Shown here in pieces: positions 17,996 through 27,950 of a stretch of 64,000 bases of DNA (its first letter is position 1; every line of letters begins with the position of its first letter). This DNA comes from Paenibacillus castaneae (GTDB lineage Bacteria > Bacillota > Bacilli > Paenibacillales > Paenibacillaceae). The notes beneath the pieces were generated by a model. That model was not told the origin of the DNA. It was given only the letters and a program-made list of their open reading frames with translations, and did not search any database. The position numbers and the translations under genes were made by a program. The stretch is taken from positions 1,750,290 to 1,814,289 of the forward strand of contig NZ_KZ614144.1 in assembly GCF_002884445.1 (NCBI RefSeq), given 5' to 3'.

Positions 17996-20900
17996 GACCA
18001 CTCAAGCTAACCATGACGGCATTCGGCCCTTATCGCGATTCGGAATCAATCGATTTCAGCTTGTTGGAGCATCGTCGGCTGTTCGTCATATCAGGTAATA
18101 CAGGAGCGGGCAAAACATCGATATTTGATGCGATTTGCTTTGCAATCTATGGTACGGCAAGCGGTGAGGACCGCTCCGATGCGCGTATGCTGCGCAGCCA
18201 TTTCGCTGATGAAGATACCCATACCTCCGTCATATTCGATTTCGCGGTCGGACGAAGAAGCTATTCTGTTCTCCGGCAAATGCCTCATCGCAAGGGCGGG
18301 AACAAGAGCGAGACGGGCGGCAAGGCTGAGTTGTATGAGACGACAAGCGGCACGGCGGTTCCGGCAGTAGATCGCTTCATCGTATCGGACGTCAATGCAA
18401 AGCTAGAACAAATTATCGGGCTAACAAAGGAACAGTTCAGTCAAATTGTTATGCTGCCTCAAGGAGAGTTTCGCAAGCTTCTAACTTCCGATACGGATAA
18501 TAAGGAAGAAATTTTAAGGCGGATTTTCCGCACGGAGCTCTATGAACGGCTTGAGAACCGTTTCCAACGGAAAAATCGCGACCTGCAGGACGAGCTTAAA
18601 GAAGCAAAGGCAACAGCGAATGCTTATATGAAGCAAGCGCAGGAGGCTTTGCCTGAGCGTGAGGAGAGTGAGCTTTCCCGTACATTTAAGCAGGAGATCT
18701 TTAGTGCGGTACAAGTAACAGAGGCTTTGGAGCTGGAATTCGACTATTATCGGAAGCTTGCTGAGCAAGCGGGCGAAGGGAAGGAGCTGCTTACTGCTGA
18801 GCTGAATAAGCACGAAGAGCAGCTCCGGATTGCTATGGCCATAAATAGCAAACATACAGAGCATGATAGAAAACAATTACAGCAGCAATTGCTGGATATG
18901 CAGAAAGTGGACTACGATAGGAAAGAGCAGCAGCTTACTCTTGCAGAGAAGGCTGCTCATCTGGCCCCTTACATCGAGCAGGCTGAACGAATGAACGCTG
19001 ATGTGTTGTTGAAGCGAAGCCAGCTCTTAATGAGGCGGAGTGAACAGGAAACAGCACAGCACGAGCATTCTCAGGCAACTGAGCGTTATGCCTTGGAGGA
19101 GAAGCGCGAGGATGATCGGCGTGACATGGAGCGAGAATGGAATAAACTAAACGAGATGGCGCCAATCGTTAGAACGCTAGCACATCAGCAGCAAGCAATT
19201 GACAAGCTCCTGCAGGAGGAGAAAGGCTGTGAAGCTAAGCTGCAAGCTGCGGAAGCTGCTCTTGTTCAGCTGCGTGGTCGCAAACAAGTGGCGAATCAAT
19301 TAATTAAAGATACAGAGCTGGAAACCGCTCAATTGACGGAGAAGCTGGACAAGCTCCGCCAGGTGGAGCAGCATGGAAAACAGTTGAATCGTCTGGTGGA
19401 TGTCGAGAAGGATATGGCGCGCGCAGCCCAGCTTGAACTGGAATTTGGACAATCATTTGCAGCGGCGAAGATGGAGCATGACCAGCTGGAGAACTCATGG
19501 ATAGAAGGACAGGCTGCACTGCTCGCCACTCATTTGCATGACGGCAAGCCTTGTCCGGTGTGCGGAAGCGAGCATCATCCCGACAAGGCGTTGACATCTG
19601 CCGAGATTCCTTCACGAGAGCGGCTGCAGGAAATAAAGGTGCAGCTTAGCGCAGTCGAGCGGGAGCTGCTTGGAGCACGAGCTCAGGCGGCAGCAGCGAA
19701 AGCGACCCGGGATGACGGGGTGAAAGAGCTTGCTGAGTTCGGATTGCAAGCGGTGAGGCTGGAGGAGCAAAGAGCTGAGCTGCTGCAGCAATGGCGCGCG
19801 CTCAAGGAAGATACAGACAAGCTGCTGCTTAAATCAAAGCAGCTGCCAGAACTTAAGCAGCTGATTGATCAGCTTGATCAGCTGCTCGAGAAGCAGCAAA
19901 CGGAGAAGGAGCAGCTTCAAAAAGAGCAGCAGCACCGAATAATTGAGCGCACAGCCCAGCATTCGGCGCTCCAGAAGGAGCTTGACCGTATACCTGAGCA
20001 GCTGCGTTCTCCAGAGCACCTGACAGCTAAGCTTAATGAGACGAAAGCTTCATTAGATCGTCTTACAGCCGCATGGAAAACAGCGCAGGAATGGCTCCAG
20101 CGTGCGACAACTAAGCTGGCCGAACAGAAGGCTTATACCGATCAGTCGGAGAAGCAGCTGGAGGAAGCTGAAAAAAATAAATTATTTGCCGAGCATCGTC
20201 AGACGGAAGAGCTTGGGAAAGCTGGATTTGCTCATATTCAGCAGTACAATGAAGCCGTATTGTCTGAGGAAGCCAGGGATACGCTTAGGAAGGACATTGA
20301 AGCCTACCGAGCAGCGGTTGCGCTGCTTAATCAGCAGCTGATTGAGCTTCAATTAGAGCTTGCCGGGAAGCAGAGGGTTGATCTTGATAGCCTTCAGGAG
20401 CAGCTTACTGCCTTAAAGCAGCAGCTGGAGCAAATGATTGCCGCAGCTCAGACCGCGCAGCAAGTTGCATTGGAAGCAAGGCGATTATCTGCTTCTATAG
20501 GACGGGCATATGCGCATGTGAAGAAGCTGGAAGCCAGCCTTGAGGAAGTAATGGACGTATTTCAAATGCTGAAGGGCGACAATGCTTTGAAAATTTCGTT
20601 CGAGCGTTATATATTAATTGAATTTCTGGAACAGATTCTATATGCAGCCAACGCGCGTCTTCGCGAGCTTTCAGGCGGACAGTTCACCTTGCAAAGAAGT
20701 GAACGGCTTGAGACACGAGGAAAGCAAAGCGGGTTAGGGCTTGATGTCTATGATGCGTACACGGGCCAGAACCGTGATGTGAAGACGTTATCCGGCGGTG
20801 AGAAATTTAATGCTTCTCTATGTCTGGCACTTGGAATGACTGATGTTATCCAATCGCATCAGGGAGGCGTAACGATCGAGATGATGTTTATTGACGAAGG

Positions 20901-21084
20901 CTTTGGCTCACTCGACGAGGAATCGTTGCAGAAGGCGATTAACGCACTAGTAGATTTGCAGAGGGCTGGCAGAATGATCGGCGTTATCTCGCATGTGCAG
21001 GAGCTTAAGGATGCTTTCCCTGCTTGTCTTGAGGTTAATAAGACGAAGGAAGGATTTAGCCGAACTCTCATTACTGTGAAGTAA
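17992..21084 (+). CDS. sbcC: SbcC, ATPase/coiled-coil subunit of SbcCD
   Basis: A 1,030-residue Rad50-like ATPase. Walker A GNTGAGKT is at residues 35-42; long Glu/Gln/Leu-rich coiled coils follow on both sides of a zinc hook CPVCGSEHHP (~residue 522). The C-terminal lobe has the signature TLSGGEKFNASLCLALGM and Walker B MMFIDEGFGSLDEESL. The complex tethers and processes DNA ends and cleaves hairpins, which may matter for the long palindromes and repeats in this genome. A hairpin terminator follows. Confidence 0.95.
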   Translation: MRPLKLTMTAFGPYRDSESIDFSLLEHRRLFVISGNTGAGKTSIFDAICFAIYGTASGEDRSDARMLRSHFADEDTHTSVIFDFAVGRRSYSVLRQMPHRKGGNKSETGGKAELYETTSGTAVPAVDRFIVSDVNAKLEQIIGLTKEQFSQIVMLPQGEFRKLLTSDTDNKEEILRRIFRTELYERLENRFQRKNRDLQDELKEAKATANAYMKQAQEALPEREESELSRTFKQEIFSAVQVTEALELEFDYYRKLAEQAGEGKELLTAELNKHEEQLRIAMAINSKHTEHDRKQLQQQLLDMQKVDYDRKEQQLTLAEKAAHLAPYIEQAERMNADVLLKRSQLLMRRSEQETAQHEHSQATERYALEEKREDDRRDMEREWNKLNEMAPIVRTLAHQQQAIDKLLQEEKGCEAKLQAAEAALVQLRGRKQVANQLIKDTELETAQLTEKLDKLRQVEQHGKQLNRLVDVEKDMARAAQLELEFGQSFAAAKMEHDQLENSWIEGQAALLATHLHDGKPCPVCGSEHHPDKALTSAEIPSRERLQEIKVQLSAVERELLGARAQAAAAKATRDDGVKELAEFGLQAVRLEEQRAELLQQWRALKEDTDKLLLKSKQLPELKQLIDQLDQLLEKQQTEKEQLQKEQQHRIIERTAQHSALQKELDRIPEQLRSPEHLTAKLNETKASLDRLTAAWKTAQEWLQRATTKLAEQKAYTDQSEKQLEEAEKNKLFAEHRQTEELGKAGFAHIQQYNEAVLSEEARDTLRKDIEAYRAAVALLNQQLIELQLELAGKQRVDLDSLQEQLTALKQQLEQMIAAAQTAQQVALEARRLSASIGRAYAHVKKLEASLEEVMDVFQMLKGDNALKISFERYILIEFLEQILYAANARLRELSGGQFTLQRSERLETRGKQSGLGLDVYDAYTGQNRDVKTLSGGEKFNASLCLALGMTDVIQSHQGGVTIEMMFIDEGFGSLDEESLQKAINALVDLQRAGRMIGVISHVQELKDAFPACLEVNKTKEGFSRTLITVK

Positions 21085-21097
21085 CACCCGATAATGA

Positions 21098-21141
21098 AAA
21101 AGTCTGCTTCCAGCACTCCTTGGAGGCTGCAGCAGACTTTA
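21098..21141. terminator. terminator after sbcC
   Basis: AAAGTCTGCT (21098-21107) pairs with AGCAGACTTT (21131-21140). It also lies beyond the end of the convergent gene at 21168. Confidence 0.75.
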
Positions 21142-21167
21142 TGTATCAAATAAGAAAGGATCAGTGT

Positions 21168-21719
21168 TTAAACGCTGCCAGCTGCGGCAAATACTAATCC
21201 TATGATAAAGAAACCTATCGTGCTGACTACAATTAATCCGTTTATAATAATTCCGACCACGCTGTATGCTTTTTTGCGCATTTTGGTAAAAGCGCCAATG
21301 ATTCCGAGAATAAGTCCAACAAAGGATAAAGCCATGGCTGCGAGTACGCTCATAACGGCAATCATAACAGGTATAAAGAATTCTTTTCCTAGATCTTCTA
21401 AATAGTTTTGAAGAGAAGCTTCGAAAGCAGCTCTATCAGAAGGATCAGCCAGCACAATATTGCTATCTACGATCTGTTTAACAAATACAGAACCGAACGC
21501 GATTGCTACAATAAATAGAACGACTGCAACTAAAGCTAGAATAAAAGAGGCAACGCCAAGCTTGGAATGTGTCTTCGGGACTTCCGGCACAAATGGCGGA
21601 TTGGAGAAGCCGGACTCAAAAGGATTGGGAGAAAACGCTGAACTGCTTGTATCTTGTTTTTCTAGCCCAATTGTATGCCCTGTATGCGGATCATTGGAGT
21701 TGTCATGTTCATTATTCAT
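21168..21719 (-). CDS. DUF4190-like small membrane protein
   Basis: A protein of 183 residues with a polar N-terminal ~55 residues (Asn, Pro and Ser rich, cytosolic) and then three hydrophobic spans: one after KLGVASFILALVAVVLF, one around VMSVLAAMALSFVGLILGIIG, and one at VGIIINGLIVVSTIGFFIIGL. The LGIIGAFTKMRKKAYSVVGIIING pattern is that of DUF4190/DUF4064-type proteins. Function is not known. The start is set at the ATG at 21719 because GGAG lies 9 bases before it; the in-frame ATG at 21728 touches the ribosome site. Confidence 0.75.
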   Translation of the reverse strand: MNNEHDNSNDPHTGHTIGLEKQDTSSSAFSPNPFESGFSNPPFVPEVPKTHSKLGVASFILALVAVVLFIVAIAFGSVFVKQIVDSNIVLADPSDRAAFEASLQNYLEDLGKEFFIPVMIAVMSVLAAMALSFVGLILGIIGAFTKMRKKAYSVVGIIINGLIVVSTIGFFIIGLVFAAAGSV

Positions 21720-21782
21720 TACTATCATCTCCTTTGCTAATTAAGGTAAAATTATACACAAATCTGAAGGGATTGAAAACAT

Positions 21783-22163
21783 ATGTTTCCCAAATATTTT
21801 GCTATTGGAGCGTTTAATGCAGCTCTATCCATCGCATTAGGCGCTTTCGGAGCACATGGATTAGAGAATAGGCTCAGTGAGCATTACTTGCAAGTTTTTG
21901 AAACAGGCGTCCGTTATCACATGTACAGTGCGCTCGGCCTTATGCTCATTGCGCTGCTGGCAAAGCAAATTGGTGGGAGCAAGCTTGCTTTAATGGGGGC
22001 TCGTCTTATTTTGGCAGGAACTGTCCTATTCAGCGGAAGCCTCTACGCGCTGACATTAACTGGAGTAAGCAAGCTGGGAATAATTACACCTTTCGGCGGG
22101 ATAGCTCTCATCGCAGGCTGGGCTTATGTGATCGCTGCTGCTTTGAAATCATCAAAGAAATAA
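21783..22163 (+). CDS. DUF423 membrane protein (YwdK-like)
   Basis: A 126-residue protein with four predicted spans. The N-terminal AIGAFNAALSIALGAFGAHGL and the segment FETGVRYHMYSALGLMLIAL are the family signature of DUF423 (YgdD/YwdK). It ends with two lysines after the last span. Its role is unknown in any organism I know of. It stands alone and reads away from the DUF4190-like gene. Confidence 0.88.
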   Translation: MFPKYFAIGAFNAALSIALGAFGAHGLENRLSEHYLQVFETGVRYHMYSALGLMLIALLAKQIGGSKLALMGARLILAGTVLFSGSLYALTLTGVSKLGIITPFGGIALIAGWAYVIAAALKSSKK

Positions 22164-22300
22164 CGGTTATCTGACATCGTTCTTTGATTTCTGACAAATA
22201 AATCATTTTCTTTAGTAAATATTTCTATACCGAAGCGGCTACATCGTTTATAATAAAGCGAACACTCACTTGACTCGTATTAGAGGAAGGACGTTGGTGC

Positions 22301-24196
22301 GTGACAAAACGGACGGATGGTTTGCCTGATAAACATAAGCGGCAGTATGTAAAGCCGTTCTACGGAGCGTCAAGAGTTAGTTGGCTGCTGGCAGCATTTG
22401 CGTCAGTTTGGATCGTTATTTCTTTTCTATGGATTACTAATCCGATGTACAAATGGATCGCTTTTTCCATTGCTTCAACATTAATTATTACAGCAATTAT
22501 TGTTTATATAAGCCGCCTGAAGGGGCTTGGCTTTCATCATTACCACACTGCAATTGTGGAGACATTGCTCCGTTCTGAGGCTGTACCGCTTGCTATACTG
22601 GATCGAAACGGAAATGTTATGGAATTGAACGAAGCGTCAAGCCGCACCCTTGGCTATCAGCGAACGGAGCTGCTGGGAGAGCCTATTTCTCGACTGGTCG
22701 AGCATAGCAGCAGACAGATGCTGCATGATTCATTCGAGAAGGCGCTGCTCGGCGAGGCTAATCAGACCAATATCAATATTACTCATCGTTCCGGCTTTCC
22801 GCTGGAGCTTCAGGTTGTCTGCGCACCTATGAATCAAGAGGATGAGGTCATCGGTATCGTCATGATCAGCCAAGACCTCAGTGATCGCAAACGAAATGTC
22901 GAACGCATACGATATATGGCATATTATGATGATATGACTGGTTTGCCCAATCGTACATTATTTCAAATAAAATTAAACGAAACGCTCAGCAGTGCGAAAG
23001 AAGAAGAGCGCGTAGTCGGCATATGCTATTTGGATTTAGACCGCTTTAAGCTTGTTAACGCTTCCTTTGGACGCGAGTTTGGCGATATGCTGCTGATGCA
23101 GGTTGCCGAGAGATTAAGCAGAGACCTCTCTGAGAACGATTTTGCCGCACGCCTGGAAGGCGACGAATTCGCTTTGTTGTTCTGTAATGCGCAATCGGAT
23201 AAGCAGCTGCTCGAACGATCTCGTCAACTTCTGAAATCAATTGAAGAGCCTTATGAATTAAGAGGCTTTCCTTTACATATTACAGCCAGCATCGGCTCGG
23301 TGACGAATCGGAATGAGGATGATGACAGCTATACGCTTATCAAGAAAGCAGATATGGCATTGGTGAAAGTGAAGGAGAGCGGGAAGAATGATTGCCTGTT
23401 ATATTCAGACAGCTGGAGCAATTCATCTTTAGAGCGGCTTACGCTTCAGCATGAAATGTACAGAGCCATTCAACGAAATGAATTTATTCTTCATTATCAG
23501 CCCCAATATGATCTGCTATCAGGCTCAATGGTAGGCGTTGAGGCGCTTGTCAGATGGAATCACCCACAGAGAGGCATGATTCCGCCTGCAAGCTTCATCC
23601 CTCTTGCAGAAGAGAGCGGAATGATCGTTCAAATAGGCGATTGGGTGCTTGAGGAAGCATGCCGGCAAAATAAAGCTTGGCAGGATGCAGGTCTACCGCA
23701 TATTCCAGTGTCTGTTAATTTATCAATTAGACAATTTGTCCAAAATGATCTCACCGCAAAGGTATCCAGCGTTCTTGAGAAAACAGGCCTCGACGCTAAA
23801 TATTTGGATTTAGAAATAACAGAGTCAATGACGATGGATGTATCTCAAGTATCGCGCTGCTTGCTGGATCTGACTGAGTTGGGCGTTAACATTAGCATTG
23901 ATGATTTCGGCACCGGCTACAGCTCATTTCATTATTTGAAAAATTTCCCGATTGACCGTTTGAAAATTGACCGTTCCTTCGTGCGCGACATTCAGCAGGA
24001 TCCTAATGATGCAGAAATTGTTGCAGCGATTATTGCAATGGCACATAATCTGAACATTCAGGTCATCGCAGAAGGCGTTGAAAACGAAGAACAAATGGTT
24101 TTTCTGCGAAAGCATAAATGCGATGAAATGCAGGGCTATCTATGGAGCCCTCCAGTAACAAGCGATAATATTGAACAGATGTTAATGGCGGGATAA
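22301..24196 (+). CDS. PAS-GGDEF-EAL cyclic-di-GMP signalling protein
   Basis: A 631-residue protein: two membrane spans (~26-45 and 50-71), a PAS domain (~85-195), a GGDEF domain (~205-365) and an EAL domain (~385-625). In the GGDEF domain the signature is EGDEF (286-290), and the usual upstream N-D of the substrate site reads LVNASFG, so cyclase activity may be weak or lost. The EAL domain keeps its key text (VGVEALVRWNHP, DDFGTGYSSFHYLKNFPIDRLKID, ITESM), so it should hydrolyse c-di-GMP, possibly with the GGDEF as a GTP-sensing regulatory part. The start is a GTG with AGGAAGG upstream. Monocistronic with a terminator. Confidence 0.9.
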   Translation: MTKRTDGLPDKHKRQYVKPFYGASRVSWLLAAFASVWIVISFLWITNPMYKWIAFSIASTLIITAIIVYISRLKGLGFHHYHTAIVETLLRSEAVPLAILDRNGNVMELNEASSRTLGYQRTELLGEPISRLVEHSSRQMLHDSFEKALLGEANQTNINITHRSGFPLELQVVCAPMNQEDEVIGIVMISQDLSDRKRNVERIRYMAYYDDMTGLPNRTLFQIKLNETLSSAKEEERVVGICYLDLDRFKLVNASFGREFGDMLLMQVAERLSRDLSENDFAARLEGDEFALLFCNAQSDKQLLERSRQLLKSIEEPYELRGFPLHITASIGSVTNRNEDDDSYTLIKKADMALVKVKESGKNDCLLYSDSWSNSSLERLTLQHEMYRAIQRNEFILHYQPQYDLLSGSMVGVEALVRWNHPQRGMIPPASFIPLAEESGMIVQIGDWVLEEACRQNKAWQDAGLPHIPVSVNLSIRQFVQNDLTAKVSSVLEKTGLDAKYLDLEITESMTMDVSQVSRCLLDLTELGVNISIDDFGTGYSSFHYLKNFPIDRLKIDRSFVRDIQQDPNDAEIVAAIIAMAHNLNIQVIAEGVENEEQMVFLRKHKCDEMQGYLWSPPVTSDNIEQMLMAG

Positions 24197-24234
24197 GCAT
24201 ACACGTATACATAGTCTCCTCCTAAACAATGAAT

Positions 24235-24281
24235 GGGGTTGTCTCTTAAGGTCATGGACCTTAAGGGACAGCCCCTTTTTC
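24235..24281 (+). terminator. terminator after the GGDEF-EAL gene
   Basis: A near-perfect inverted repeat of ~20 bases (GGGGTTGTCTCTTAAGGTC with GACCTTAAGGGACAGCCCC) around a 3-base loop, followed by TTTTT. Confidence 0.88.
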
Positions 24282-24364
24282 TAAATTTGAGGCTCATATG
24301 ACGAAGGCTGAACCGAATAGAGCTAGAAATTAGCTCTATTATCGGGGGGAATGGCGGAAGTACA

Positions 24365-24414
24365 AAAGGAGCCGCCCCAAAAGTTGCCTTAGCTACTTTT
24401 GGAACTGCTCCTTT
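24365..24414 (-). terminator. terminator of the hypothetical gene at 24434
   Basis: AAAGGAGC pairs with GCTCCTTT, with an inner AAAAGT/ACTTTT pair. On the minus strand it follows the stop codon of the gene and leads into TTTTG. Confidence 0.7.
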
Positions 24415-24433
24415 AAAGTATTTGTGTATCGAG

Positions 24434-24931
24434 TTAGGAGAAATCCTCAATTTCATTCATTCGGAACGTATATACTTGCTTCTCGTCCACGTGATATACC
24501 GTGATGAGATTTTCTTTCTCGTCCATGTTAATAATTCTGCATGGTATGCTGAGTTTAATGCCAAGCCCTTTGTTTACGATTAATCGTATCAATGAATTGC
24601 TTTTCATTAACGCTCTTATATTATCGAATCCGTTCGAAGATTCAGATTGTGTGTAAGCTTCGTTAGAGATCGCCTGAACTGGCGGAGTATCTTCTTTCGT
24701 GCTTGGAGTCGGCGGGAGCTGAATGGATAGGTCTTCAATGGACTGGCTGTTTGCTTTTCTTACATCGATTTCCTGACCAAGCTTAATGCCTGAAAGGATT
24801 CGGTAATCAAGAAAATGATTGCTGTTCAATGCATGAATGAGCTCTGCTAAAGCTTCGCCGTTGTTTTTTCCTTCTACAAGAACCTCGATATTGAATACAA
24901 AGGATGATTGGTCTGAGGGGTATTTATTCAT
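24434..24931 (-). CDS. hypothetical protein, two-part, function unknown
   Basis: A 165-residue soluble protein I do not recognise. The N-terminal ~60 residues (SSFVFNIEVLVEGKNNGEALAEL...) look like an alpha/beta unit, then a polar Pro/Ser/Thr linker (~65-100), then a C-terminal unit containing SLIRLIVNKGLGIKLSIPC and NLITVYHVDEKQVYTFRMNEI, which looks like a small beta-barrel. No catalytic motif, membrane segment or signal peptide is visible. The ATG follows AGGTC 8 bases upstream on the coding strand. It has its own terminator and lies between signalling and metabolic genes, so context gives no hint. Confidence 0.7.
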   Translation of the reverse strand: MNKYPSDQSSFVFNIEVLVEGKNNGEALAELIHALNSNHFLDYRILSGIKLGQEIDVRKANSQSIEDLSIQLPPTPSTKEDTPPVQAISNEAYTQSESSNGFDNIRALMKSNSLIRLIVNKGLGIKLSIPCRIINMDEKENLITVYHVDEKQVYTFRMNEIEDFS

Positions 24932-25093
24932 AAGACCTCCGTGGGGTTTAATATAGTACTAATATACCACTAAAATTATATTTCATATAGACGATAAATG
25001 AGCATTTGACCAACACTGCGGAAATAATTTTGCATATAATGATGGTGCAGTGTAATTCCTCTTACAAAAAGGAGCGAAGGGGGTGGATCCCAT

Positions 25094-25399
25094 ATGATGC
25101 GAATGGTTCCTTTCACACTTGAGCATGGAGAAACGGTGCTTGGAATTGAAGCAAAACTGCCCAAAACAACGTTGCTCGCCATAATGACTGACAAGGGATA
25201 TATTATGTGCGGTGCTTTAGATGTCTCCCTCCTTAACGAACGGTTAAAGGATCGGGAAATCATTGCCGGCCGTGCCGTTGGCGTACGAACCTTGGAGGAA
25301 TTAATGGAGGCGCCTCTGGAATCAGTTACTTTCACGGCAGAAGCTTTAGGTATCGTGGTTGGCATGAAGGGCTCGGAAGCGCTTCGTTTAATGCTCTAG
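25094..25399 (+). CDS. yunC: YunC family protein (DUF1805)
   Basis: A 101-residue protein matching YunC of B. subtilis: LLAIMTDKGYIMCGALDVSLLNERLKDREIIAGRAVGVRTLEELM is the family core. DUF1805 proteins are small cytosolic alpha/beta proteins of unknown role, also found in archaea. Two ATG codons stand in tandem at the start, with GGGTGG 7 bases before the first. In B. subtilis yunC lies beside yunD; here a YunD-like gene is 14 kb away at 39231. A terminator follows. Confidence 0.87.
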   Translation: MMRMVPFTLEHGETVLGIEAKLPKTTLLAIMTDKGYIMCGALDVSLLNERLKDREIIAGRAVGVRTLEELMEAPLESVTFTAEALGIVVGMKGSEALRLML

Positions 25400-25408
25400 T
25401 ATAAAATA

Positions 25409-25466
25409 AAAAAAGCCCTAATGAGTCATTCGGATTTGCTGTCCGTTAGACGATTAGGGCTTTTTG
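25409..25466. terminator. bidirectional terminator between yunC and mtnA
   Basis: AAAAAGCCCTAAT pairs with ATTAGGGCTTTTT around a ~30-base loop. Both flanking genes end toward it. Confidence 0.82.
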
Positions 25467-25508
25467 TATTATGAATCGCAATAGGGCTAAAAGGAGGGCT
25501 TAAGCTCT

Positions 25509-26570
25509 TTAAGCTTCCTCGAACAGCTTGCGCAGATTAACATCATAAGGAGCTTGAACAATTCCTTTTTCAGTAATAATAGCTGTTACATATTCATTTG
25601 GTGTCACATCAAAGGCGGGATTGTATACCTTTACGCCTTGAGGTGCGGTACGTTTGCCGAAGCCTTCTGTAATTTCCTCTGCATTTCGCTCTTCAATCGG
25701 AATTTCTGCTCCAGTAGGCGTGCTGAGGTCAATGGTTGATAATGGGCTGGCTACATAGAAGGGAATGCCATGAGCCTTTGCCAAAACAGCTACGCTGTAA
25801 GTTCCAATTTTGTTAGCTACATCGCCGTTTGCCGCTACTCGGTCAGTACCCACGATTACAGCATCAATCCAGCCTTTAGACATGACCATTCCAGCCATAT
25901 TATCACAAATCAAAGTGACATCTACGCCTGCTTGCTGCAGCTCAAATGCAGTCAAACGTGCGCCTTGAAGTACGGGACGTGTCTCGTCTGCGAATACGCG
26001 CAGCGTAATGCCGCGCTCTAGTGCAAGATAGAACGGAGCCAGCGCCGTGCCGTATTTAGCCGTTGCCAAGCCGCCTGCGTTGCAGTGAGTCAGCACCCCC
26101 ATATCATCCTTGAATAAGGACAGAGCATGCTCGCCGATCTGGCGGTTTGTTTCCTCATCTTCGACTTGAATGGCGATTGCTTCGGCAAGCAAGGCTGCTT
26201 TGCTATCCTCAAGCGATAATCCTTTTTCTGCATAAGCTGCCGCAGCAGCCTTCATACGGTCTAATGCCCAAAACAAGTTAACTGCAGTAGGGCGGGATGT
26301 AGCTAAATATTCAGCTTGTTTGTTCACTTGTGAAAGCCATGCTTCTGTAGTTTGCTCGTCGCGGCTGCCTAGAACAACGCCGTATGCTGCCGAAATTCCG
26401 ATTGCTGGAGCACCCCGCACCTTCAAATGGCGAATCGCTTCCCATACATCCTCTGCTGTCGTCAAAGGCAAATATATAACTTCCTCTGGCAATAAACGTT
26501 GGTCCAGCAGATCCAGCCTGTCTTCCTTCCAAATGACCGATTGCAAACCAGCATAATTATTAGTTGTCAT
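25509..26570 (-). CDS. mtnA: MtnA, methylthioribose-1-phosphate isomerase
   Basis: A 353-residue enzyme of the methionine salvage pathway that converts methylthioribose-1-phosphate into methylthioribulose-1-phosphate. The eIF2B-like fold is shown by [14 protein letters not shown] (~49-63), the catalytic cysteine in [11 protein letters not shown] (~162) and the catalytic aspartate in [18 protein letters not shown] (~242). It follows mtnK by 25 bases with AAGGAGGAAAA before the ATG. Downstream salvage genes (mtnB, mtnD, mtnWX) are not in the window. Confidence 0.95.
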   Translation of the reverse strand: MTTNNYAGLQSVIWKEDRLDLLDQRLLPEEVIYLPLTTAEDVWEAIRHLKVRGAPAIGISAAYGVVLGSRDEQTTEAWLSQVNKQAEYLATSRPTAVNLFWALDRMKAAAAAYAEKGLSLEDSKAALLAEAIAIQVEDEETNRQIGEHALSLFKDDMGVLTHCNAGGLATAKYGTALAPFYLALERGITLRVFADETRPVLQGARLTAFELQQAGVDVTLICDNMAGMVMSKGWIDAVIVGTDRVAANGDVANKIGTYSVAVLAKAHGIPFYVASPLSTIDLSTPTGAEIPIEERNAEEITEGFGKRTAPQGVKVYNPAFDVTPNEYVTAIITEKGIVQAPYDVNLRKLFEEA

Positions 26571-26595
26571 GATGTCATTTTCCTCCTTGTTGTTA

Positions 26596-27807
26596 TTAGT
26601 TGCTCACAGCCGCTGATGCAGCATCGATTACTTCCTCGATGGATTGCGCGTTGCGGTTATTACGAATAAGGGTTGTTCCAATAGCTAGAGCAAGACGCTG
26701 TGCTTTCTCGCGTACCGCTGGGTCTGGAATACGGTCAATATCGATGACATGTGATAAGCCGACGATTCTGCGCACCATTTTGCAGCCTGCAAAACCTATA
26801 GCATCCTGCAATAAGCGCTTCATGTAATAATTCTTGTAGCCAGGCGTTGAAGAAGCGATCCGATCTAGACCATGCTCGTCCCATAGCGCAAGAAATTTTT
26901 GTTCAAACAATTGCCACACCTTACGAATCGTATCTGTTAAATATAGACGGAAATCATTGCGTTCTTCGTTATTAGCTGACCAGTGCTCCTGTCCGGCAAA
27001 GTTCAGAAGGAGATTGGCGATTACAGCACCGATATCAAAGCCGATTGGGCCATAGAAAGCAAATTCAGGATCGATTACTTTGGTGGACTGAGGTGTTGCA
27101 AACACGCTGCCTGTATGAAGATCGCCGTGAAGCAGGGCTTGTGCATTTGTCAAAAACTTATCTCGTAGAATGGCGACTTCAAGGTGAAGCTCATCATCCT
27201 CCCAAAGTGCAGCAGCCGCATCTTTAATAGCGGGATCAAAGCTGTTGTTTGAAGAGTTGGTATAGGGATCGTCGAAGATAAGATCTTCTGTTATTTTGCA
27301 CAGCTCTGGATTAATAAAAGCTTTGACGCGATTTTTTTTGTCCTGTTGATTCATTCCGAGATCGGAAGTGAAAAATAATGTGCGAGCCATGAATGTTGAA
27401 ATATCATCAGCAAATTTCGGATAGCGTGTGCCTGCAATCAAGCCTTGCCGCATGATAATATGATCGCTCAGATCTTCCATAATAGTGAGATAGAGCTCGG
27501 AATCATATTTATAGACTTGAGGCACAAGGCCAGGGGCAAGCTCTCCTTCTAGAATAAGCTTCTCACTCTCGATTCGTGCCCGATCCAATGTTAGAGGCCA
27601 AGACTCTCCTACAACCTTAGCGTAAGGCAGCGCCTGCTTCATAATAAGGCTCTTGCCGCTGGCCGAGTCCGTGATGTGGAATACTAAGTTTAAGTTGCCA
27701 TCACCAATCTCACGGCATTGCAAAGCTGCTCCTGCCGGGAAGAAACCATCGAGAGAGAGCGCTATTTCAATTGCTTCCTGCTCGGTTAAAGGGTGATATG
27801 AGGACAT
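26596..27807 (-). CDS. mtnK: MtnK, 5-methylthioribose kinase
   Basis: A 403-residue kinase of the aminoglycoside-phosphotransferase-like fold that phosphorylates methylthioribose. Landmarks are the N-lobe [24 protein letters not shown] (catalytic loop with HGDLH) and [17 protein letters not shown] (metal-binding D-P-E). The start is set at the ATG at 27807, preceded by GGAGGTGGA; the frame is open further upstream but without a ribosome site. It is the first gene of mtnKA. In Bacillus the operon is under a SAM riboswitch; the ~140 bases here to the divergent gene are too short and lack one. Confidence 0.95.
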   Translation of the reverse strand: MSSYHPLTEQEAIEIALSLDGFFPAGAALQCREIGDGNLNLVFHITDSASGKSLIMKQALPYAKVVGESWPLTLDRARIESEKLILEGELAPGLVPQVYKYDSELYLTIMEDLSDHIIMRQGLIAGTRYPKFADDISTFMARTLFFTSDLGMNQQDKKNRVKAFINPELCKITEDLIFDDPYTNSSNNSFDPAIKDAAAALWEDDELHLEVAILRDKFLTNAQALLHGDLHTGSVFATPQSTKVIDPEFAFYGPIGFDIGAVIANLLLNFAGQEHWSANNEERNDFRLYLTDTIRKVWQLFEQKFLALWDEHGLDRIASSTPGYKNYYMKRLLQDAIGFAGCKMVRRIVGLSHVIDIDRIPDPAVREKAQRLALAIGTTLIRNNRNAQSIEEVIDAASAAVSN

Positions 27808-27904
27808 GGCTGTCCACCTCCGTTTTATATTTAGTCGGGCACAATGCCCAGTAATCATCTCAACATAGTATAATGGATATTTTTTCGCCTTGGAATACCC
27901 CGTT

Positions 27905-27913
27905 TGATATAAT
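27905..27913 (+). promoter_or_regulatory. extended -10 promoter of the DUF1802 gene
   Basis: TGATATAAT contains a TGn extension and a perfect TATAAT (27908-27913). It lies inside the longest open frame, supporting the downstream start at 27951. Confidence 0.6.
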
Positions 27914-27950
27914 GTTATTAAATATAAGACCGATCGATGGGGGAGTCATA

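Noticed and set aside
27808..27858. Extended N-terminus of MtnK
   Set aside because: GGAGGTGG directly precedes the ATG at 27807; the extra residues do not fit the family.
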